Shown here piece after piece: positions 1-9,991 of a DNA stretch of 64,000 bases. The position numbers were made by a program, and so were the translations under genes. Below the pieces are notes generated by a model. The model ran no database searches. It was not told the DNA's origin and was given only the letters and a program-made list of their open reading frames with translations. Where the stretch lies: the NCBI RefSeq assembly GCF_032401055.1, contig NZ_CP135529.1, positions 2,790,001 through 2,854,000 on the forward strand, given 5' to 3'. Position 1 is the stretch's first letter, and every line of letters starts with the position of its first letter. The stretch comes from Tardiphaga sp. 709 (lineage in GTDB: Bacteria > Pseudomonadota > Alphaproteobacteria > Rhizobiales > Xanthobacteraceae).

Positions 1-287
1 AGGCCAGCGGTCGTACGCGCCGTGAAATAGTCGGCGGCCTTCTGGACATCGGCCACTTTCGTTGCACCGAGGAAGTCACGCACGCCGATCTGCATGCCCC
101 GGAACGAGGCCTTGGCCTCGGCAGCGTTCAGCGCAATGCCCTGATAGACGCCGGCCGCCCGGTATGACTGGCGAACGCCTGCGCTTCCCATCGTCTGCAT
201 ATAGATCATGACACCGAGGAGAATGATGCCGAGCCCGGACGCGATCGCGAGCTTGGTGCCGATACGCAGATTCTGGATGAAGGCCAT
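1..287 (-). CDS. Methyl-accepting chemotaxis protein, N-terminal part (cut by window edge)
   Basis: The minus-strand frame opens with an ATG at 287 and runs off the window after about 95 residues. It starts MAFIQNLRIGTKLAIASGLG, followed by a hydrophobic stretch (about residues 10-30) that looks like the first membrane segment of a chemoreceptor, then helical sequence typical of a periplasmic four-helix sensor. The tandem position beside three complete chemoreceptor genes on the same strand supports the call. Sensor, HAMP and signalling domains lie outside the window, so the ligand class cannot be judged. A motif at 528-556 is shared with another receptor gene of this cluster and may be its promoter. 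Confidence 0.75.
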   Translation of the reverse strand, partial: MAFIQNLRIGTKLAIASGLGIILLGVMIYMQTMGSAGVRQSYRAAGVYQGIALNAAEAKASFRGMQIGVRDFLGATKVADVQKAADYFTARTTAG

Positions 288-527
288 GACAGTCCCTGGG
301 AATGAAGCGGTAGAAAAATGAGTCGGGTCGTCCTTCGCCGGACAGAGTCCGGCGTCGCGTGAAATGGTCGAATGCTAAGCGGTTGTCATTTTTGGCGCAG
401 CCCGGCGGCAATCCGACGGGCACGCGAAGCTTGGCGTGAGCCGATCCTGAACGAGAAACGTCATCGGCTCATATGAGCGGGCGACACATTCGATGATCGA
501 TCAAATCACCTGCTCATGGCAGGAACC

Positions 528-556
528 TACCACCGCGCTTCTGACACAAACGTTAA
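528..556 (-). promoter_or_regulatory. Putative chemoreceptor promoter motif, copy 1
   Basis: Read on the minus strand, this segment has TTAACG, 18 bases, then TGGTA, with TGTGTCAGAA in between. The same blocks with identical spacing occur at 7428-7456, upstream of another chemoreceptor gene. It lies about 240 bases before the ATG at 287. The conserved spacing suggests a shared promoter or activator site; the sigma factor is not identified. Confidence 0.4.
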
Positions 557-678
557 CGCACCGATGATGCGATCACTCAAATTGAGCCGGCATAGCAATG
601 GCCATCGAGCAATTCGGACTTTCAGACAGCGATGGGGTCCGAGTTCAGGCATCAGAGGTCCTGAACTAACGATCTAAA

Positions 679-699
679 ATTGCACTATCACCGTGCAAT
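679..699. promoter_or_regulatory. Palindrome ATTGCAC-N7-GTGCAAT, possible operator
   Basis: Seven-base perfect arms are separated by seven bases. The core TGCAC-N7-GTGCA resembles the NtrC half-site arrangement (TGCACC-N5-GGTGCA) with one mismatch in each arm. It lies upstream of the chemoreceptor whose gene begins at 287. This could also be chance or a small hairpin. Confidence 0.25.
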
Positions 700-749
700 A
701 CCCTGCACGGGATATTTCGAGACCCAGAGTTGTGTCGAAGCGTACAGCG

Positions 750-790
750 GCTTGAGTGGCGGTGTGCGGAGTACGCACCGTTACTCAAGC
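750..790 (-). terminator. Hairpin after chemoreceptor gene, possible terminator
   Basis: GCTTGAGT at 750-757 pairs with ACTCAAGC at 783-790, and an imperfect inner stem (GGTGTGCG with CGCACC) extends it. It lies 25 bases past the stop of the minus-strand gene ending at 815. No clear T-run follows, so termination would be weak or Rho-assisted. Confidence 0.35.
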
Positions 791-814
791 CGGTGAATTG
801 CGATGTTGGAGAAC

Positions 815-2815
815 TCAGGCCGCGCGGACCGAGTTCAGGAAGCGACTGACTTCATGCTTCAGACGGCTGCTGTCTAACGAGAGCGACTGCGCTGCCGACA
901 GCACCTGAGACGACGCGCCGCCAGTCTCGCTCGCGCCGCGCTGCACATCGATGATGTTGGACGAGACCTGCATCGTGCCTTGCGCGGCCTGTTGCACGTT
1001 ACGGGAAATCTCCTGCGTCGCCGCGCTCTGCTCTTCGACAGCCGAAGCGATCGTGGACGCGATCTCCGACATCTTGCCGATGGTCGCGCCGATCTCGCGG
1101 ATCGCCGAGACGGAATCATCGGTCGCAGTCTGGATGCTCGCGATCTGCTGGCTGATCTCGCCGGTGGCCTTGGCGGTCTGCTCGGCGAGCGCCTTCACCT
1201 CGGACGCGACCACTGCGAAGCCGCGGCCGGCATCGCCGGCACGTGCCGCCTCGATGGTGGCATTGAGCGCCAGCAGGTTGGTCTGCCCCGCAATGGTGTT
1301 GATCAATTCGACCACCGCGCCAATGCGGCCGGCAGCTTTCGACAACTCGCCGACGCGATCATTGGTCTTCTGGGCCTGGTCCACGGCCTCATTGGCAATA
1401 CGTGCGGATTCCTGGACCTGACGACCGATCTCGCTGATGGACGACGCCATTTCCTCAGTCGCAGACGCCACCGATTGCACATTGGTGGAGGCTTCTTCCG
1501 ATGCCGCGGCGACGACCGTGGTGAGCTGCTGCGACCGATCCGCGGTCGATGTCAGCGTGCTGGCCGATGTCTCCAGTTCGGTCGACGCGGACGACACTGC
1601 CTCGACGATTTCACCGACCGTACCTTCGAAATCGTCGGCCAGCCGGATCATGTCCTGCTTGCGTTGAAGGGCCGCCTCTTGATCCTGGGTGATCCGCGCC
1701 TCGGCTTCCGCCTGGGCTTTCTCTTCCGCCTTGACCTTGAAGGTCTCGACGGCCTGCGCCATGTCGCCGACCTCGTCTTTGCGGCCGAGCCCCGGCAGTA
1801 CCACGCCGAAATTACCCTCGGCGAGCTGCTTCATGCCCGCCGTCAGACCCGACAGTGGCCCGATGATTCCGCGCGCGATCAAGAACGCAATCAGCAGACC
1901 GGTGATGGTCGCCCCACCGGCCACGATCTGCTGCAGCGTGATCGTGCCGGAAATGCGCTGCTCATTGGCTGTCGTTGCGCTAACGACCTCCTGCTGGATC
2001 GCTGCCTTGATGCCGTCGGTCTTGCGGATGGCGCTGACCACCATCGGCGTGATCGTATTGTAATAGAGCTGATCCATCTTCAGCAGATTGGCCGACGCCT
2101 TATCGAACCCGCTGGAATAGCTGACCAGGCCTTTCTTGATCGATTCGAACAGCGCTGAAAGACTCGGCGCCATATCGAATTTTTCCATCTCCGCGATCTG
2201 TTGCTGGGCGTTCTTCACGCTGTTGGCAAACAACGTCACATTGTCCTGGTCGCGACCGGCAAAGAACCGCCAGTTCGCCATCTGAACCAACAGAGTTTCG
2301 GATTGCAGGGTGGTCGCCCCTTGTGCGAATGGCGAGCTACGCGTCGCGAGCACGAGTTTCTTCAAGTCGGCCTGAAGCTTTTCACCTTCAGCAAGCAGCG
2401 CCTTGCGGTTGGCGAGCATCTCCTTGACGGTGTTACCGAGATCGACGCGCCTGCTCTTCAAATCGTTGATCGTCTTTTCGACCTCGCGATAGACCCCGCG
2501 ACGCTCCTCCGAGCTCGCCTTGATCGTCTCCTCCAGCACACCACCGACCTGCGTCAGCAGCTTTTCGGCTTCAGCGAATGACGCCTCGTCCTGATCGAAC
2601 GTATAGCGCAGCATCGCGCGGCGAAGTGCCTGGAGTTCCGCCGAAATTTCCATCGAGCGCATCGCATTGGCGGACTGGGCATTCATCGCCGAGACGTCGT
2701 CACGAATTTCTGTGAGCTTCCATACAGCGAAGCCCGCCATGCCCAACCCGAACAGGACGAGCGCACCGAAGCCCCCATACAGCCTGCCACGGATGCGGAG
2801 AGTGAGTAGCGACAT
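815..2815 (-). CDS. Methyl-accepting chemotaxis protein (666 aa)
   Basis: This is a membrane chemoreceptor that would signal through CheW/CheA. The ATG at 2815 ([10 protein letters not shown]) is preferred over upstream codons because AAGAAGGG lies 8 bases before it and the neighbouring paralogue starts the same way. Visible layout: TM1 about 12-34, a long helical periplasmic sensor about 35-295 resembling a helical bimodular domain, TM2 about 297-318, HAMP to about 370, and a methyl-accepting signalling domain about 400-640. The conserved hairpin tip [20 protein letters not shown] is present. The C-terminus ends NSVRAA with no NWETF-type CheR tether. The sensor half resembles that of the next gene (3095-5098), but the signalling half is more divergent from it. 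The ligand is unknown. Confidence 0.9.
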   Translation of the reverse strand: MSLLTLRIRGRLYGGFGALVLFGLGMAGFAVWKLTEIRDDVSAMNAQSANAMRSMEISAELQALRRAMLRYTFDQDEASFAEAEKLLTQVGGVLEETIKASSEERRGVYREVEKTINDLKSRRVDLGNTVKEMLANRKALLAEGEKLQADLKKLVLATRSSPFAQGATTLQSETLLVQMANWRFFAGRDQDNVTLFANSVKNAQQQIAEMEKFDMAPSLSALFESIKKGLVSYSSGFDKASANLLKMDQLYYNTITPMVVSAIRKTDGIKAAIQQEVVSATTANEQRISGTITLQQIVAGGATITGLLIAFLIARGIIGPLSGLTAGMKQLAEGNFGVVLPGLGRKDEVGDMAQAVETFKVKAEEKAQAEAEARITQDQEAALQRKQDMIRLADDFEGTVGEIVEAVSSASTELETSASTLTSTADRSQQLTTVVAAASEEASTNVQSVASATEEMASSISEIGRQVQESARIANEAVDQAQKTNDRVGELSKAAGRIGAVVELINTIAGQTNLLALNATIEAARAGDAGRGFAVVASEVKALAEQTAKATGEISQQIASIQTATDDSVSAIREIGATIGKMSEIASTIASAVEEQSAATQEISRNVQQAAQGTMQVSSNIIDVQRGASETGGASSQVLSAAQSLSLDSSRLKHEVSRFLNSVRAA

Positions 2816-3002
2816 GCGACGTGCCCTTCTTGGGAGAACCACTGAGAGCCGATCTTGCACGTCGCGAATCGCGCCGCAACGCAAGAGGCAATCTCGAATC
2901 CGATCATCGTCAGGTTGCGAGAACTTCAGGTTAATTTCAGCCGCGCAAACGCTTTAAAGTAGAATGACTTTTTGTCGCGCTTTCATCGTTTGACTCACTA
3001 AA

Positions 3003-3042
3003 GCAAACAGCCCGGATGCGATGACGCATCCGGGCTGTTTGC
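3003..3042 (-). terminator. Strong hairpin terminator of the chemoreceptor gene at 3095-5098
   Basis: An 18-base perfect inverted repeat (arms 3003-3020 and 3025-3042, 4-base loop) lies about 50 bases beyond the stop at 3095. On the minus strand it is followed by TTTA. It separates this gene from the next receptor gene downstream, so the two are probably not one transcript. Confidence 0.75.
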
Positions 3043-3094
3043 TAGTTGTATTTTATTCGTCGGGCGAACGCGCGTGATCGTGTGACGTTTTGTC

Positions 3095-5098
3095 CTATGC
3101 CGCGCGAACGGAATCCAGGAACTTGCCGACCTCGCGCTTCAACCGCGCGCTCTCGCCGGACAGCGATTGCGCAGCGGATAGAACTTGCGACGACGCCGAG
3201 CCCGTGTTGCTCGCGCCACGCTGCACATCCAGAATGTTCGAGCTCACCTGCATCGTGCCTTGCGCCGCCTGCTGAACGTTGCGCGAGATCTCCTGCGTCG
3301 CCGCCCCCTGCTGCTCGACGGCAGATGCGATGGTCGATGCGATTTCCGACATGCGGCCGATAGTGTCGCCGATTTCCTTGATAGCGCCGACCGACTCTTC
3401 GGTCGCCGCCTGGATGCCGGAGATCTGGTGACTGATGTCGCCGGTTGCCCTGGCCGTCTGTTCGGCGAGTGCCTTTACTTCCGATGCAACGACCGCGAAG
3501 CCGCGACCGGCATCACCGGCGCGCGCCGCTTCGATGGTGGCGTTGAGCGCCAGCAGATTGGTCTGGCCTGCAATCGTGTTGATCAGCTCGACAACATCGC
3601 CGATCCGCGCGGCCGCCTTGGCAAGCTCAGCCACGCGATCATTGGTCTTGCGGGCCTGTGCCACCGCGGAGTTGGCGATGTTGGCCGACTCCTGAACCTG
3701 GCGGCTGATCTCGTTGACCGATGACGACATCTCCTCAGTGGATGACGCCACCGCCTGCACATTGGTCGACGCTTCGTCGGAAGCTGCGGCCACCATGGCG
3801 GTGAGCTGGCGGGATTGCTCGGCGGTCGCAGTCAGTCCGCCCGCCGATTCTTCAAGCTGGCTCGAAGCCGATGACACGTTCTCGACGATGCTGCCGACGG
3901 CGCCCTCGAAATCGTCCGCGAGACGGATCATGTCCCGGCGGCGCTGAATCGCTGCCTGCTGGTCTTGCGTCAGTTTGGCCTCGGCCTCGGCGCGCGCCTT
4001 TTCCTCGGCCCGCACCTTGAAGGTCTCGACCGCACGCGCCATGTCGCCGACCTCGTCCTTGCGGGCGAGACCCGGCAACACCACGCTGAAATCGCCGTCG
4101 GCGAGCCGCTTCATGCCGGCCGTCAGGCCCGACAGAGGGCCAATAATGCCGCGCGCGATCAGGAAGGCGATCGCTAGACCGACCACAGTAGCGACACCGG
4201 CCACGATCTTCTGCAGCATGCTCGTCGTCGACATGCGATTGCTGGTTGCGGCGACGGTCTGCGACTGAACCTGCTGGATGTCGGACTTGATGGTCTCGAC
4301 CTTGCCGATCGCTTTCACGACGGTCGGGCTGATCGACTTGTTGAAGATACCGTCTGCCGTCTGCAGGCTGGCGGCAGCCTTCTCGAACTGGGATGCGTAG
4401 CTCTTCAGGTTGCTGCGAATGGTGCCGAACAACGCGCTGAGCGTCGGCGGCATCTGCATCTTCTCCATTTCGCCGATCTGCTGCTCCGCGATGCGGACGT
4501 GATCCTTGAAGGATTCGATATGTTTCTCGTCGCGGCTGACGAAGAAGCGCCAATTCGCAATCTGCACCATGAGCGTATCGGATTCGAGCTTGGTCGAGCC
4601 CTGGCCATACATGGTGTTGCGCGTGCTGATCACCAGCTTGCGCAGGCTGGATGACAGCTTGTCGCCGGCTTCCTGCAGCACTTCCCGGCCGGCGACCATC
4701 TGCTTGATGGCCTCGCCAAGCGCCTGGCGCTGCGCCTTCACGTCGGCGACGTCCTTCTCGATGGTGCGATAGGCGGCACGGCGCTCTTCCGAACGACTGG
4801 TCTTGATCACCGTGTCCAGGCTGGCGGTGACGCCGGCGAGACGTTTGTCGGCATCCGCAAGCGCCGCTTCATCCTGATCGAAGGAATAGCGCAACACGGC
4901 ACCGCGGATCGCGTGCAGTTCGGAAGCGATCTCCGAGGCGCGGATCGTGTTGGCCGAAAGGATGTTCAGGGAGTTGACCTGCGTTCCAACTTCCGTCATC
5001 TGCCAGACGGCAAATCCCGAACTGGCGAGACCAAACAGGACCAGCGCGCCGAAGCCACCATAGAGGCGACCGCGGATACGGAGATTGAGCAGCGACAT
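3095..5098 (-). CDS. Methyl-accepting chemotaxis protein (667 aa)
   Basis: A chemoreceptor with the same start ([20 protein letters not shown]) and the same type of large helical sensor as the 815-2815 gene. TM1 is at about 12-34 and TM2 lies just before the HAMP motif ([16 protein letters not shown]); the signalling domain fills the last 250 residues. Two adjacent ATGs (5101 and 5098) follow AGGA; 5098 gives the better spacing and matches the paralogue. The last roughly 250 residues are almost identical to those of the next receptor (5187-7217), although the sensors are unrelated, pointing to gene conversion or a recent domain swap. No CheR-binding pentapeptide is present at the end (DSVRAA). 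Confidence 0.9.
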   Translation of the reverse strand: MSLLNLRIRGRLYGGFGALVLFGLASSGFAVWQMTEVGTQVNSLNILSANTIRASEIASELHAIRGAVLRYSFDQDEAALADADKRLAGVTASLDTVIKTSRSEERRAAYRTIEKDVADVKAQRQALGEAIKQMVAGREVLQEAGDKLSSSLRKLVISTRNTMYGQGSTKLESDTLMVQIANWRFFVSRDEKHIESFKDHVRIAEQQIGEMEKMQMPPTLSALFGTIRSNLKSYASQFEKAAASLQTADGIFNKSISPTVVKAIGKVETIKSDIQQVQSQTVAATSNRMSTTSMLQKIVAGVATVVGLAIAFLIARGIIGPLSGLTAGMKRLADGDFSVVLPGLARKDEVGDMARAVETFKVRAEEKARAEAEAKLTQDQQAAIQRRRDMIRLADDFEGAVGSIVENVSSASSQLEESAGGLTATAEQSRQLTAMVAAASDEASTNVQAVASSTEEMSSSVNEISRQVQESANIANSAVAQARKTNDRVAELAKAAARIGDVVELINTIAGQTNLLALNATIEAARAGDAGRGFAVVASEVKALAEQTARATGDISHQISGIQAATEESVGAIKEIGDTIGRMSEIASTIASAVEQQGAATQEISRNVQQAAQGTMQVSSNILDVQRGASNTGSASSQVLSAAQSLSGESARLKREVGKFLDSVRAA

Positions 5099-5186
5099 CA
5101 TTGGCTTCCTAGGTAGGACTTGATCTTGCTTCGGCGACAGGCGCCGTCTTCGTTGCTGCTTCCCCCATTGTGGGAGAAGCATGAAT

Positions 5187-7217
5187 TTATGCGGCCCGGA
5201 CCGAGTCCAGGAACTTGCCTACTTCGAGCTTGAGACGCGCGCTTTCGCCGGACAGCGACTGCGCCGCCGACAGCACCTGCGTCGAGGCCGATCCGGTCTC
5301 GCTGGCGCCGCGCTGCACGTCGGTGATGTTCGACGTGACCTGCATCGTGCCCTGCGCGGCCTGCTGAACGTTGCGCGAGATTTCCTGCGTGGCCGCGCCC
5401 TGTTGCTCGACGGCAGAGGCAATGGTCGAGGCGATCTCGGACATACGGCCGATGGTGTCGCCGATTTCCTTAATGGCGCCGACGGATTCCTGGGTCGCCG
5501 CCTGGATGCCGTTGATCTGCTGGCTGATGTCGCCCGTCGCCTTGGCGGTCTGTTCGGCCAGCGCCTTCACCTCGGACGCAACCACTGCAAAACCGCGACC
5601 CGCATCGCCGGCGCGTGCTGCTTCGATGGTGGCGTTGAGCGCCAGCAGGTTGGTCTGGCCGGCAATGGTGTTGATGAGCTCGACGACATCGCCGATCCGG
5701 GCCGCGGCCTTGGCAAGCTCCGCCACGCGGTCATTGGTCTTGCGCGCCTGCGCCACGGCCGAGTTGGCGATGTTCGCCGATTCCTGGACCTGCCGGCTGA
5801 TCTCGTTGACCGATGACGACATCTCTTCGGTCGATGACGCAACCGCCTGCACATTGGTGGATGCTTCGTCCGATGCAGCAACGACTGCAGCGGTCAGCTC
5901 CTTGGCCTGTTCAGCCGTTGCCGTCAGCGCGCCCGCGGACTCTTCGAGCCTGCTCGACGCCGAGGAGACATTGTCGACGATATTGCCGACGGCGCGTTCG
6001 AACGTCCCGGCGAGCTCGACCATTTCGCGCTTGCGCGACGCCGCGGCCAGATTGTCCTGGTCGAGGCGTGCCGCAGCCTCATCGCGCGCCTTCTGTTCGG
6101 CGTTTGCACGGATGACCGTGACGGTCTTGGCGATGTCGCCGATTTCGTCGCCGCGCTTGGCGCCGGGTATCACGACATCGAGATCGCCGGCCGCCATCTT
6201 GCCCATGGCGCCATTCAGGCGCGTCATCGGCCGGGCAACGCCGACAAAGGAGAACACCATGGTGCAGATCAGGACCAGCACGACCGCTAGTCCAAGGGCG
6301 AGATTGACCTGACCGGAGCGTGTCATTTCCTCGGCGGCCTGCGCCCGTGCTTCTCCAACCGCAGCCTTGGCCGACGATACCGATTGCGCGACCAGTTGAG
6401 ATGCCGCCGCAGCGGCGGGCGTGATTTTGGTGCGGACGATATCGGTCTTCTGGTCGTTACTGCCGATCGCTTCATCGGTGGCCGTCATGAACTTCTTCAT
6501 GTCGGTGCCGAGCTGGATCAGGCCGCTCTGCACGAGCTCGCTGTCTTCGAACACGCTGGCCTTGGCCAGCGCATCGGTGAGGATCTTGGCCTTGGTGATG
6601 ATCTGGCCCTTCTGCGTGACTTCATTCATCGACGCATAACGCCATGCGGCCGCCTGCACAGAGTTGATGGCATTGTCCGCGATCTTGAGCTGTCCATCGA
6701 CTTCAGGCCAGTTCGTTGCTTCGGTCACGGCAGTGGTGAGGCGCAGCTGGTCGAGATGCCGGTTCCAGTCGATCACGGCGACGTTGCGGTTGCGATAGAG
6801 CTCGAGCAGTTTCTTCTGCAGACCGACGATCTCGTCGGCAGCAGCGACATAGGTCGCGGTGAACGCCTTGATCTTCGCGAAATTGTCTTTGTATTCCTGC
6901 CTGGTCGCCAGGGCGGACGCGGCATCGATGATGCGGTCCTGCGCAGCCTTGGCGGCCCTGATCTCGGCAGCGTTCTTGTCAATCTCGGGTGTCGTGATGG
7001 CCATGCGCAGGCCCTGGCTGGCCACCTGCATGGCGCGCATCTGGCCGTCGGCCTCCATCGCGCTATCGGCGATTTTCTGCTGCACATCGGCCAGACGGTT
7101 GACCTCCGAGATCGCGGTCTCGGTTCTCATCTGGTTTGCGACAACGCCGGCGGAGAGCAAGATGCCAACGAGACCGGCAAGACCCAATTTGCTGCCGACA
7201 CTGTTGATCTTGATCAT
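5187..7217 (-). CDS. Methyl-accepting chemotaxis protein with a different sensor (676 aa)
   Basis: The chosen ATG is at 7217 ([20 protein letters not shown]); longer versions need a TTG with no ribosome site. TM1 lies at about 10-27, an all-helical periplasmic sensor follows to about residue 290, TM2 is near 300-325 ([19 protein letters not shown]), then HAMP and the methyl-accepting domain. The sensor has no visible similarity to those of the other receptors here, while the signalling tail is nearly identical to that of the 3095-5098 gene. Its stop is 88 bases ahead of that gene, so co-transcription is possible. A promoter-like motif shared with another receptor gene lies about 210 bases upstream. 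Confidence 0.9.
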   Translation of the reverse strand: MIKINSVGSKLGLAGLVGILLSAGVVANQMRTETAISEVNRLADVQQKIADSAMEADGQMRAMQVASQGLRMAITTPEIDKNAAEIRAAKAAQDRIIDAASALATRQEYKDNFAKIKAFTATYVAAADEIVGLQKKLLELYRNRNVAVIDWNRHLDQLRLTTAVTEATNWPEVDGQLKIADNAINSVQAAAWRYASMNEVTQKGQIITKAKILTDALAKASVFEDSELVQSGLIQLGTDMKKFMTATDEAIGSNDQKTDIVRTKITPAAAAASQLVAQSVSSAKAAVGEARAQAAEEMTRSGQVNLALGLAVVLVLICTMVFSFVGVARPMTRLNGAMGKMAAGDLDVVIPGAKRGDEIGDIAKTVTVIRANAEQKARDEAAARLDQDNLAAASRKREMVELAGTFERAVGNIVDNVSSASSRLEESAGALTATAEQAKELTAAVVAASDEASTNVQAVASSTEEMSSSVNEISRQVQESANIANSAVAQARKTNDRVAELAKAAARIGDVVELINTIAGQTNLLALNATIEAARAGDAGRGFAVVASEVKALAEQTAKATGDISQQINGIQAATQESVGAIKEIGDTIGRMSEIASTIASAVEQQGAATQEISRNVQQAAQGTMQVTSNITDVQRGASETGSASTQVLSAAQSLSGESARLKLEVGKFLDSVRAA

Positions 7218-7533
7218 GCGATGCACTTTCCGGAGAAGGGCCAAGTCAGGACGCGCGCAAGCATGGCTCGCGCAGCCTCGGCTCGGGTCGTTGGAAGAGG
7301 GTCAGAGAAGCATTGGGCAGAGGCTGAGAACGTGGCGTCGTGAAATTGTCCGTGAGGACAAAGACCCGATCGCTCCGGTGGAGTTCAATCAGCGGACCAA
7401 CAGGCCCTCGCCCTCACGGTTGAAGGATACCACTCCATTTCTGACACATTCGTTAATTGCCCCGTCATGCAGCATTCAAGAATCTGCATAAACTTGAGGC
7501 ACTTGCGCGATGCTGTATGCGCCCGCTCTTGCG
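7218..7533. other. Intergenic region upstream of a chemoreceptor gene
   Basis: No coding sequence is seen in this 316-base gap. It contains the shared chemoreceptor motif (7428-7456). No convincing terminator for the ABC transporter gene ending at 7534 was found. Confidence 0.5.
7428..7456 (-). promoter_or_regulatory. Putative chemoreceptor promoter motif, copy 2
   Basis: On the minus strand TTAACG, 18 bases, TGGTA, with TGTGTCAGAA inside, matches 528-556 block for block. It sits about 210 bases upstream of the ATG at 7217, implying a long untranslated leader if it is the promoter. Confidence 0.4.
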
Positions 7534-8271
7534 TCAGTGCGCGAGGATCTTCGACAGGAAGTGCTGCGCGCGATCGCTGCGCGGATGACCGAAAAAGTCA
7601 TCCTTCTGCGCGTCTTCGACGATCTCACCGGCATCCATGAAGATGACGCGGTTGGCGACCTTCTTGGCGAAGCCCATTTCGTGGGTCACCACCATCATGG
7701 TCATGCCTTCCTTGGCGAGTTCGACCATGACATCGAGCACCTCGTTGATCATTTCGGGATCGAGCGCCGAGGTCGGTTCGTCGAACAGCATGCAGATCGG
7801 ATCCATCACCAGCGCGCGCGCAATGGCGACGCGCTGCTGCTGACCGCCGGAGAGCTGGCCGGGATATTTCTGCGCATGCGCCGTGAGGCCGACGCGCTCC
7901 AGCATCTTCATGGCCTTGGCCTTCGCCGCATCTTCGGAGCGGCCGAGCACGATGGTCTGGCCGAGACACAGGTTCTCGACGATCTTCAGATGCGGAAACA
8001 GCTCGAAGTGCTGAAACACCATGCCGACGCGTGAGCGCAACTTCGGCAGGTCCTTCTTCATCGTCGTCACATTCAGTCCATCGACCATGATGGTGCCCTG
8101 CTGCACGGGCTCCAGCGCATTCACCGTCTTGATCAGCGTCGACTTGCCAGATCCCGAGGGACCGCAGACGACGACCACCTCGCCTTTCTCAACGGCCGTC
8201 GTGCAGTTCTTCAGCACCTGGAACTGCGGATTGTACCACTTGCTGACTTTTTCGATGGTGATCATGGGCAT
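7534..8271 (-). CDS. gltL: Glutamate/aspartate ABC transporter ATP-binding protein (245 aa)
   Basis: This is the ATPase of a polar amino acid importer of the GltL/GlnQ/AapP family, acting on the inner face of the membrane with the two permeases encoded just upstream. Walker [10 protein letters not shown] (about 37-45), the LSGGQQQR signature, Walker B ([14 protein letters not shown]) and the switch His (VVTHEMGFA) are all present, and the length is standard. A second ATG at 8265 (MITIEKV) is an alternative start; neither has a strong ribosome site. It is the last gene of the gltI-gltJ-gltK-gltL order, 45 bases after gltK. Substrate assignment rests mainly on the GltI-like binding protein. Confidence 0.9.
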   Translation of the reverse strand: MPMITIEKVSKWYNPQFQVLKNCTTAVEKGEVVVVCGPSGSGKSTLIKTVNALEPVQQGTIMVDGLNVTTMKKDLPKLRSRVGMVFQHFELFPHLKIVENLCLGQTIVLGRSEDAAKAKAMKMLERVGLTAHAQKYPGQLSGGQQQRVAIARALVMDPICMLFDEPTSALDPEMINEVLDVMVELAKEGMTMMVVTHEMGFAKKVANRVIFMDAGEIVEDAQKDDFFGHPRSDRAQHFLSKILAH

Positions 8272-8316
8272 GATGAGCGACCGATAGTTGGAGGCAAAGA
8301 CTGAAAGCGAAAGTGG

Positions 8317-9009
8317 CTAGCGGATGATGCTGATGCGCTTCTGCAAGCGCTTCACAAAGAATGACGCGGTGAAGCAGATCAGAAAGTAGACCAGCGCCGC
8401 GAACAGATACATTTCGGTGAGACGACCGTCGCGCTGCGCAACCTTCGAGGCTGCGCCGAGAAAGTCCGTGATCGACAGCACATAGACCAGCGATGTGTCC
8501 TGGAACAGCACGATGGTCTGGGTGAAGATCACCGGCAGCATGTTGCGGAATGCCTGCGGCAGCACGACATGGCGCATCACCTCGCGATAGTTGAGCCCGA
8601 TAGCGTAGCCCGCCATCACCTGCCCCCGCGGCACCGACTGGATACCGGCGCGCATGATCTCCGAGAAGTAAGCTGCCTCAAACAGCGTGAAGGTCACGAT
8701 GGTCGAGGCGTAGGCGCCGACCTGCACGGGCTGATCGGAGCGGATGATCCACTGTCCGACATAGGGCATCAGAAAGTAGAACAGGAAGATCACCAGCACG
8801 AGCGGCAGCGAGCGCATCAGATTGACGTAGCTCACCGCAAAGCCCGACAGCACGGCACTGGACGACAGCCGCATCATCGCGATCAAGGTGCCGAGGATGA
8901 GACCGAAGACCGTCGCAATTGCCGTCAGCGTGAGGGTGAACGCCATGCCCTGCTGAAACAGGTAGGGCAGGCTGCGCCAGATGACGTCATAATCGAAATT
9001 GCTGAACAT
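8317..9009 (-). CDS. gltK: Glutamate/aspartate ABC transporter permease GltK-like (230 aa)
   Basis: Inner-membrane permease of the HisMQ/GltK family with about five hydrophobic segments. The EAA loop, which contacts the ATPase, is visible around YAIGLNYREVMRHVVLPQAFRNMLP. It begins 3 bases after the stop of the preceding permease gene, which indicates tight co-translation, and the two probably form the heterodimeric channel. Length is normal for the family. Confidence 0.9.
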   Translation of the reverse strand: MFSNFDYDVIWRSLPYLFQQGMAFTLTLTAIATVFGLILGTLIAMMRLSSSAVLSGFAVSYVNLMRSLPLVLVIFLFYFLMPYVGQWIIRSDQPVQVGAYASTIVTFTLFEAAYFSEIMRAGIQSVPRGQVMAGYAIGLNYREVMRHVVLPQAFRNMLPVIFTQTIVLFQDTSLVYVLSITDFLGAASKVAQRDGRLTEMYLFAALVYFLICFTASFFVKRLQKRISIIR

Positions 9010-9012
9010 CGC

Positions 9013-9744
9013 TTATTTCCCCTCGTTGAAGCCGGGGATCGCCAGGCGCTTTTCGAGGATGCGCATTCCGATCGTCACGACGGCGCTGAGGACGAGGTAG
9101 ATGGCGGCCGCAGCCGAGAAGGCCTCGAACACCTGGAACGAGAACTCCTGCATGGACCGCGCCCGTGCCGTCAGTTCAAGCACACCGATGGTGAGTGCGG
9201 GCGCCGTGTTCTTGATGGTGTTGAGAAATTCGGAGGTCAGCGGCGGAAAGATGATGCGATAGGCCAACGGAAGCAAGATGTAGCGATAGGTCTGCCAGGT
9301 GGTGAGGCCGATTGCCGTGCCGGCCATGCGCTGGCCCTTTGGCAGCGCATTGATGCCGGCGGTGATCTGTGCGGCGACACGCGAGGACATATAGAAGCCA
9401 AGCCCGAGCATCGCGGCGATGAACGGCCCATTGCGCAGTTGCTTGATCCAGATGCCGAGATCGCCGGGCAAAAGTTCGGGAATGACGAAGAACCAGATGA
9501 ACAGCTGCACCAGCAGCGGAATGTTGCGGAACATCTCGATATAGGCATTGCCGACAAACACCGCCCAGCGCGCAGGCAGGGTCCGCATGATGCCGATCAG
9601 CGAGCCCATCACGAACGCGATGAACCAGGCGCAGAGCGCGAGCAGGATCGTGACCTGAAGGCCGCTCATCAGCGAGCCAAAATAGGTCCCCGTCGCATCA
9701 GGCGTCTGATCCCAGAAGATTCCCCAATTCCAGTTATAGTTCAC
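9013..9744 (-). CDS. gltJ: Glutamate/aspartate ABC transporter permease GltJ-like (243 aa)
   Basis: Inner-membrane permease of the same family as GltK. The opening MNYNWNWGIFWDQTPDGTG-like segment is typical of GltJ proteins, and the EAA loop is seen at TAIGLTTWQTYRYILLPLAY. It lies 247 bases downstream of the binding-protein gene, a spacer filled by palindromic repeats, and 3 bases ahead of gltK. It should act in the same importer as its neighbours. Confidence 0.9.
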   Translation of the reverse strand: MNYNWNWGIFWDQTPDATGTYFGSLMSGLQVTILLALCAWFIAFVMGSLIGIMRTLPARWAVFVGNAYIEMFRNIPLLVQLFIWFFVIPELLPGDLGIWIKQLRNGPFIAAMLGLGFYMSSRVAAQITAGINALPKGQRMAGTAIGLTTWQTYRYILLPLAYRIIFPPLTSEFLNTIKNTAPALTIGVLELTARARSMQEFSFQVFEAFSAAAAIYLVLSAVVTIGMRILEKRLAIPGFNEGK

Positions 9745-9802
9745 GCATTCACCCCCACGCGCCGTCCACGCGAAAACCCGGCAACCTCAGGCAGAAACCC
9801 AT

Positions 9803-9981
9803 GCAATGGCCGGGCCATTGCTTCTTCCCTCGCCCCGCCTGCGGGGAGAGGGTGGATCGAACGACCAAGGTCGTTCGAGACGGGTGAGGGGGAGCCAGTG
9901 TTTTACTCGCTGCCTCCCCCTCACCCGTCTTACACGCGCTACGCGCATGTAAGACGACCTCTCCCCGCAAGCGGGGAGAGG
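9803..9981. repeat. Palindromic intergenic repeats inside the glt operon (inverted pair)
   Basis: Two GC-rich units face each other. Unit one begins CCCTCGCCCCGC (9828) with its own CCCCGC/GCGGGG hairpin. Unit two ends CTCTCCCCGC/GCGGGGAGAG at 9981. Arms at about 9878-9894 and 9914-9930 (GACGGGTGAGGGGG with its complement) join the two units into a long hairpin. A separate palindrome GCAATGGCC/GGCCATTGC lies at 9803-9821. The sequence resembles dispersed palindromic repeats common in Bradyrhizobiaceae. Placed between gltI and gltJ, the hairpins could stabilise the gltI message and raise binding protein over permease, as REP sequences do in enteric operons; this role is inferred. Confidence 0.75.
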
Positions 9982-9991
9982 TAAGCAAGAG

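Larger units (their letters stand above)
288..814. other. Intergenic region between two chemoreceptor genes
   Basis: No credible coding sequence was found in this roughly 530-base gap. It holds a 29-bp motif shared with another chemoreceptor upstream region (528-556), a palindrome with ATTGCAC/GTGCAAT arms (679-699) and a hairpin (750-790) just beyond the stop codon of the next receptor gene. The rest shows nothing recognisable. Confidence 0.6.

Noticed and set aside
8569-9984. 471-codon plus-strand frame over the glt permease genes
   Set aside because: Antisense to two clear permeases; the peptide is His/Arg/Asp-rich and ends in the palindromic repeat.
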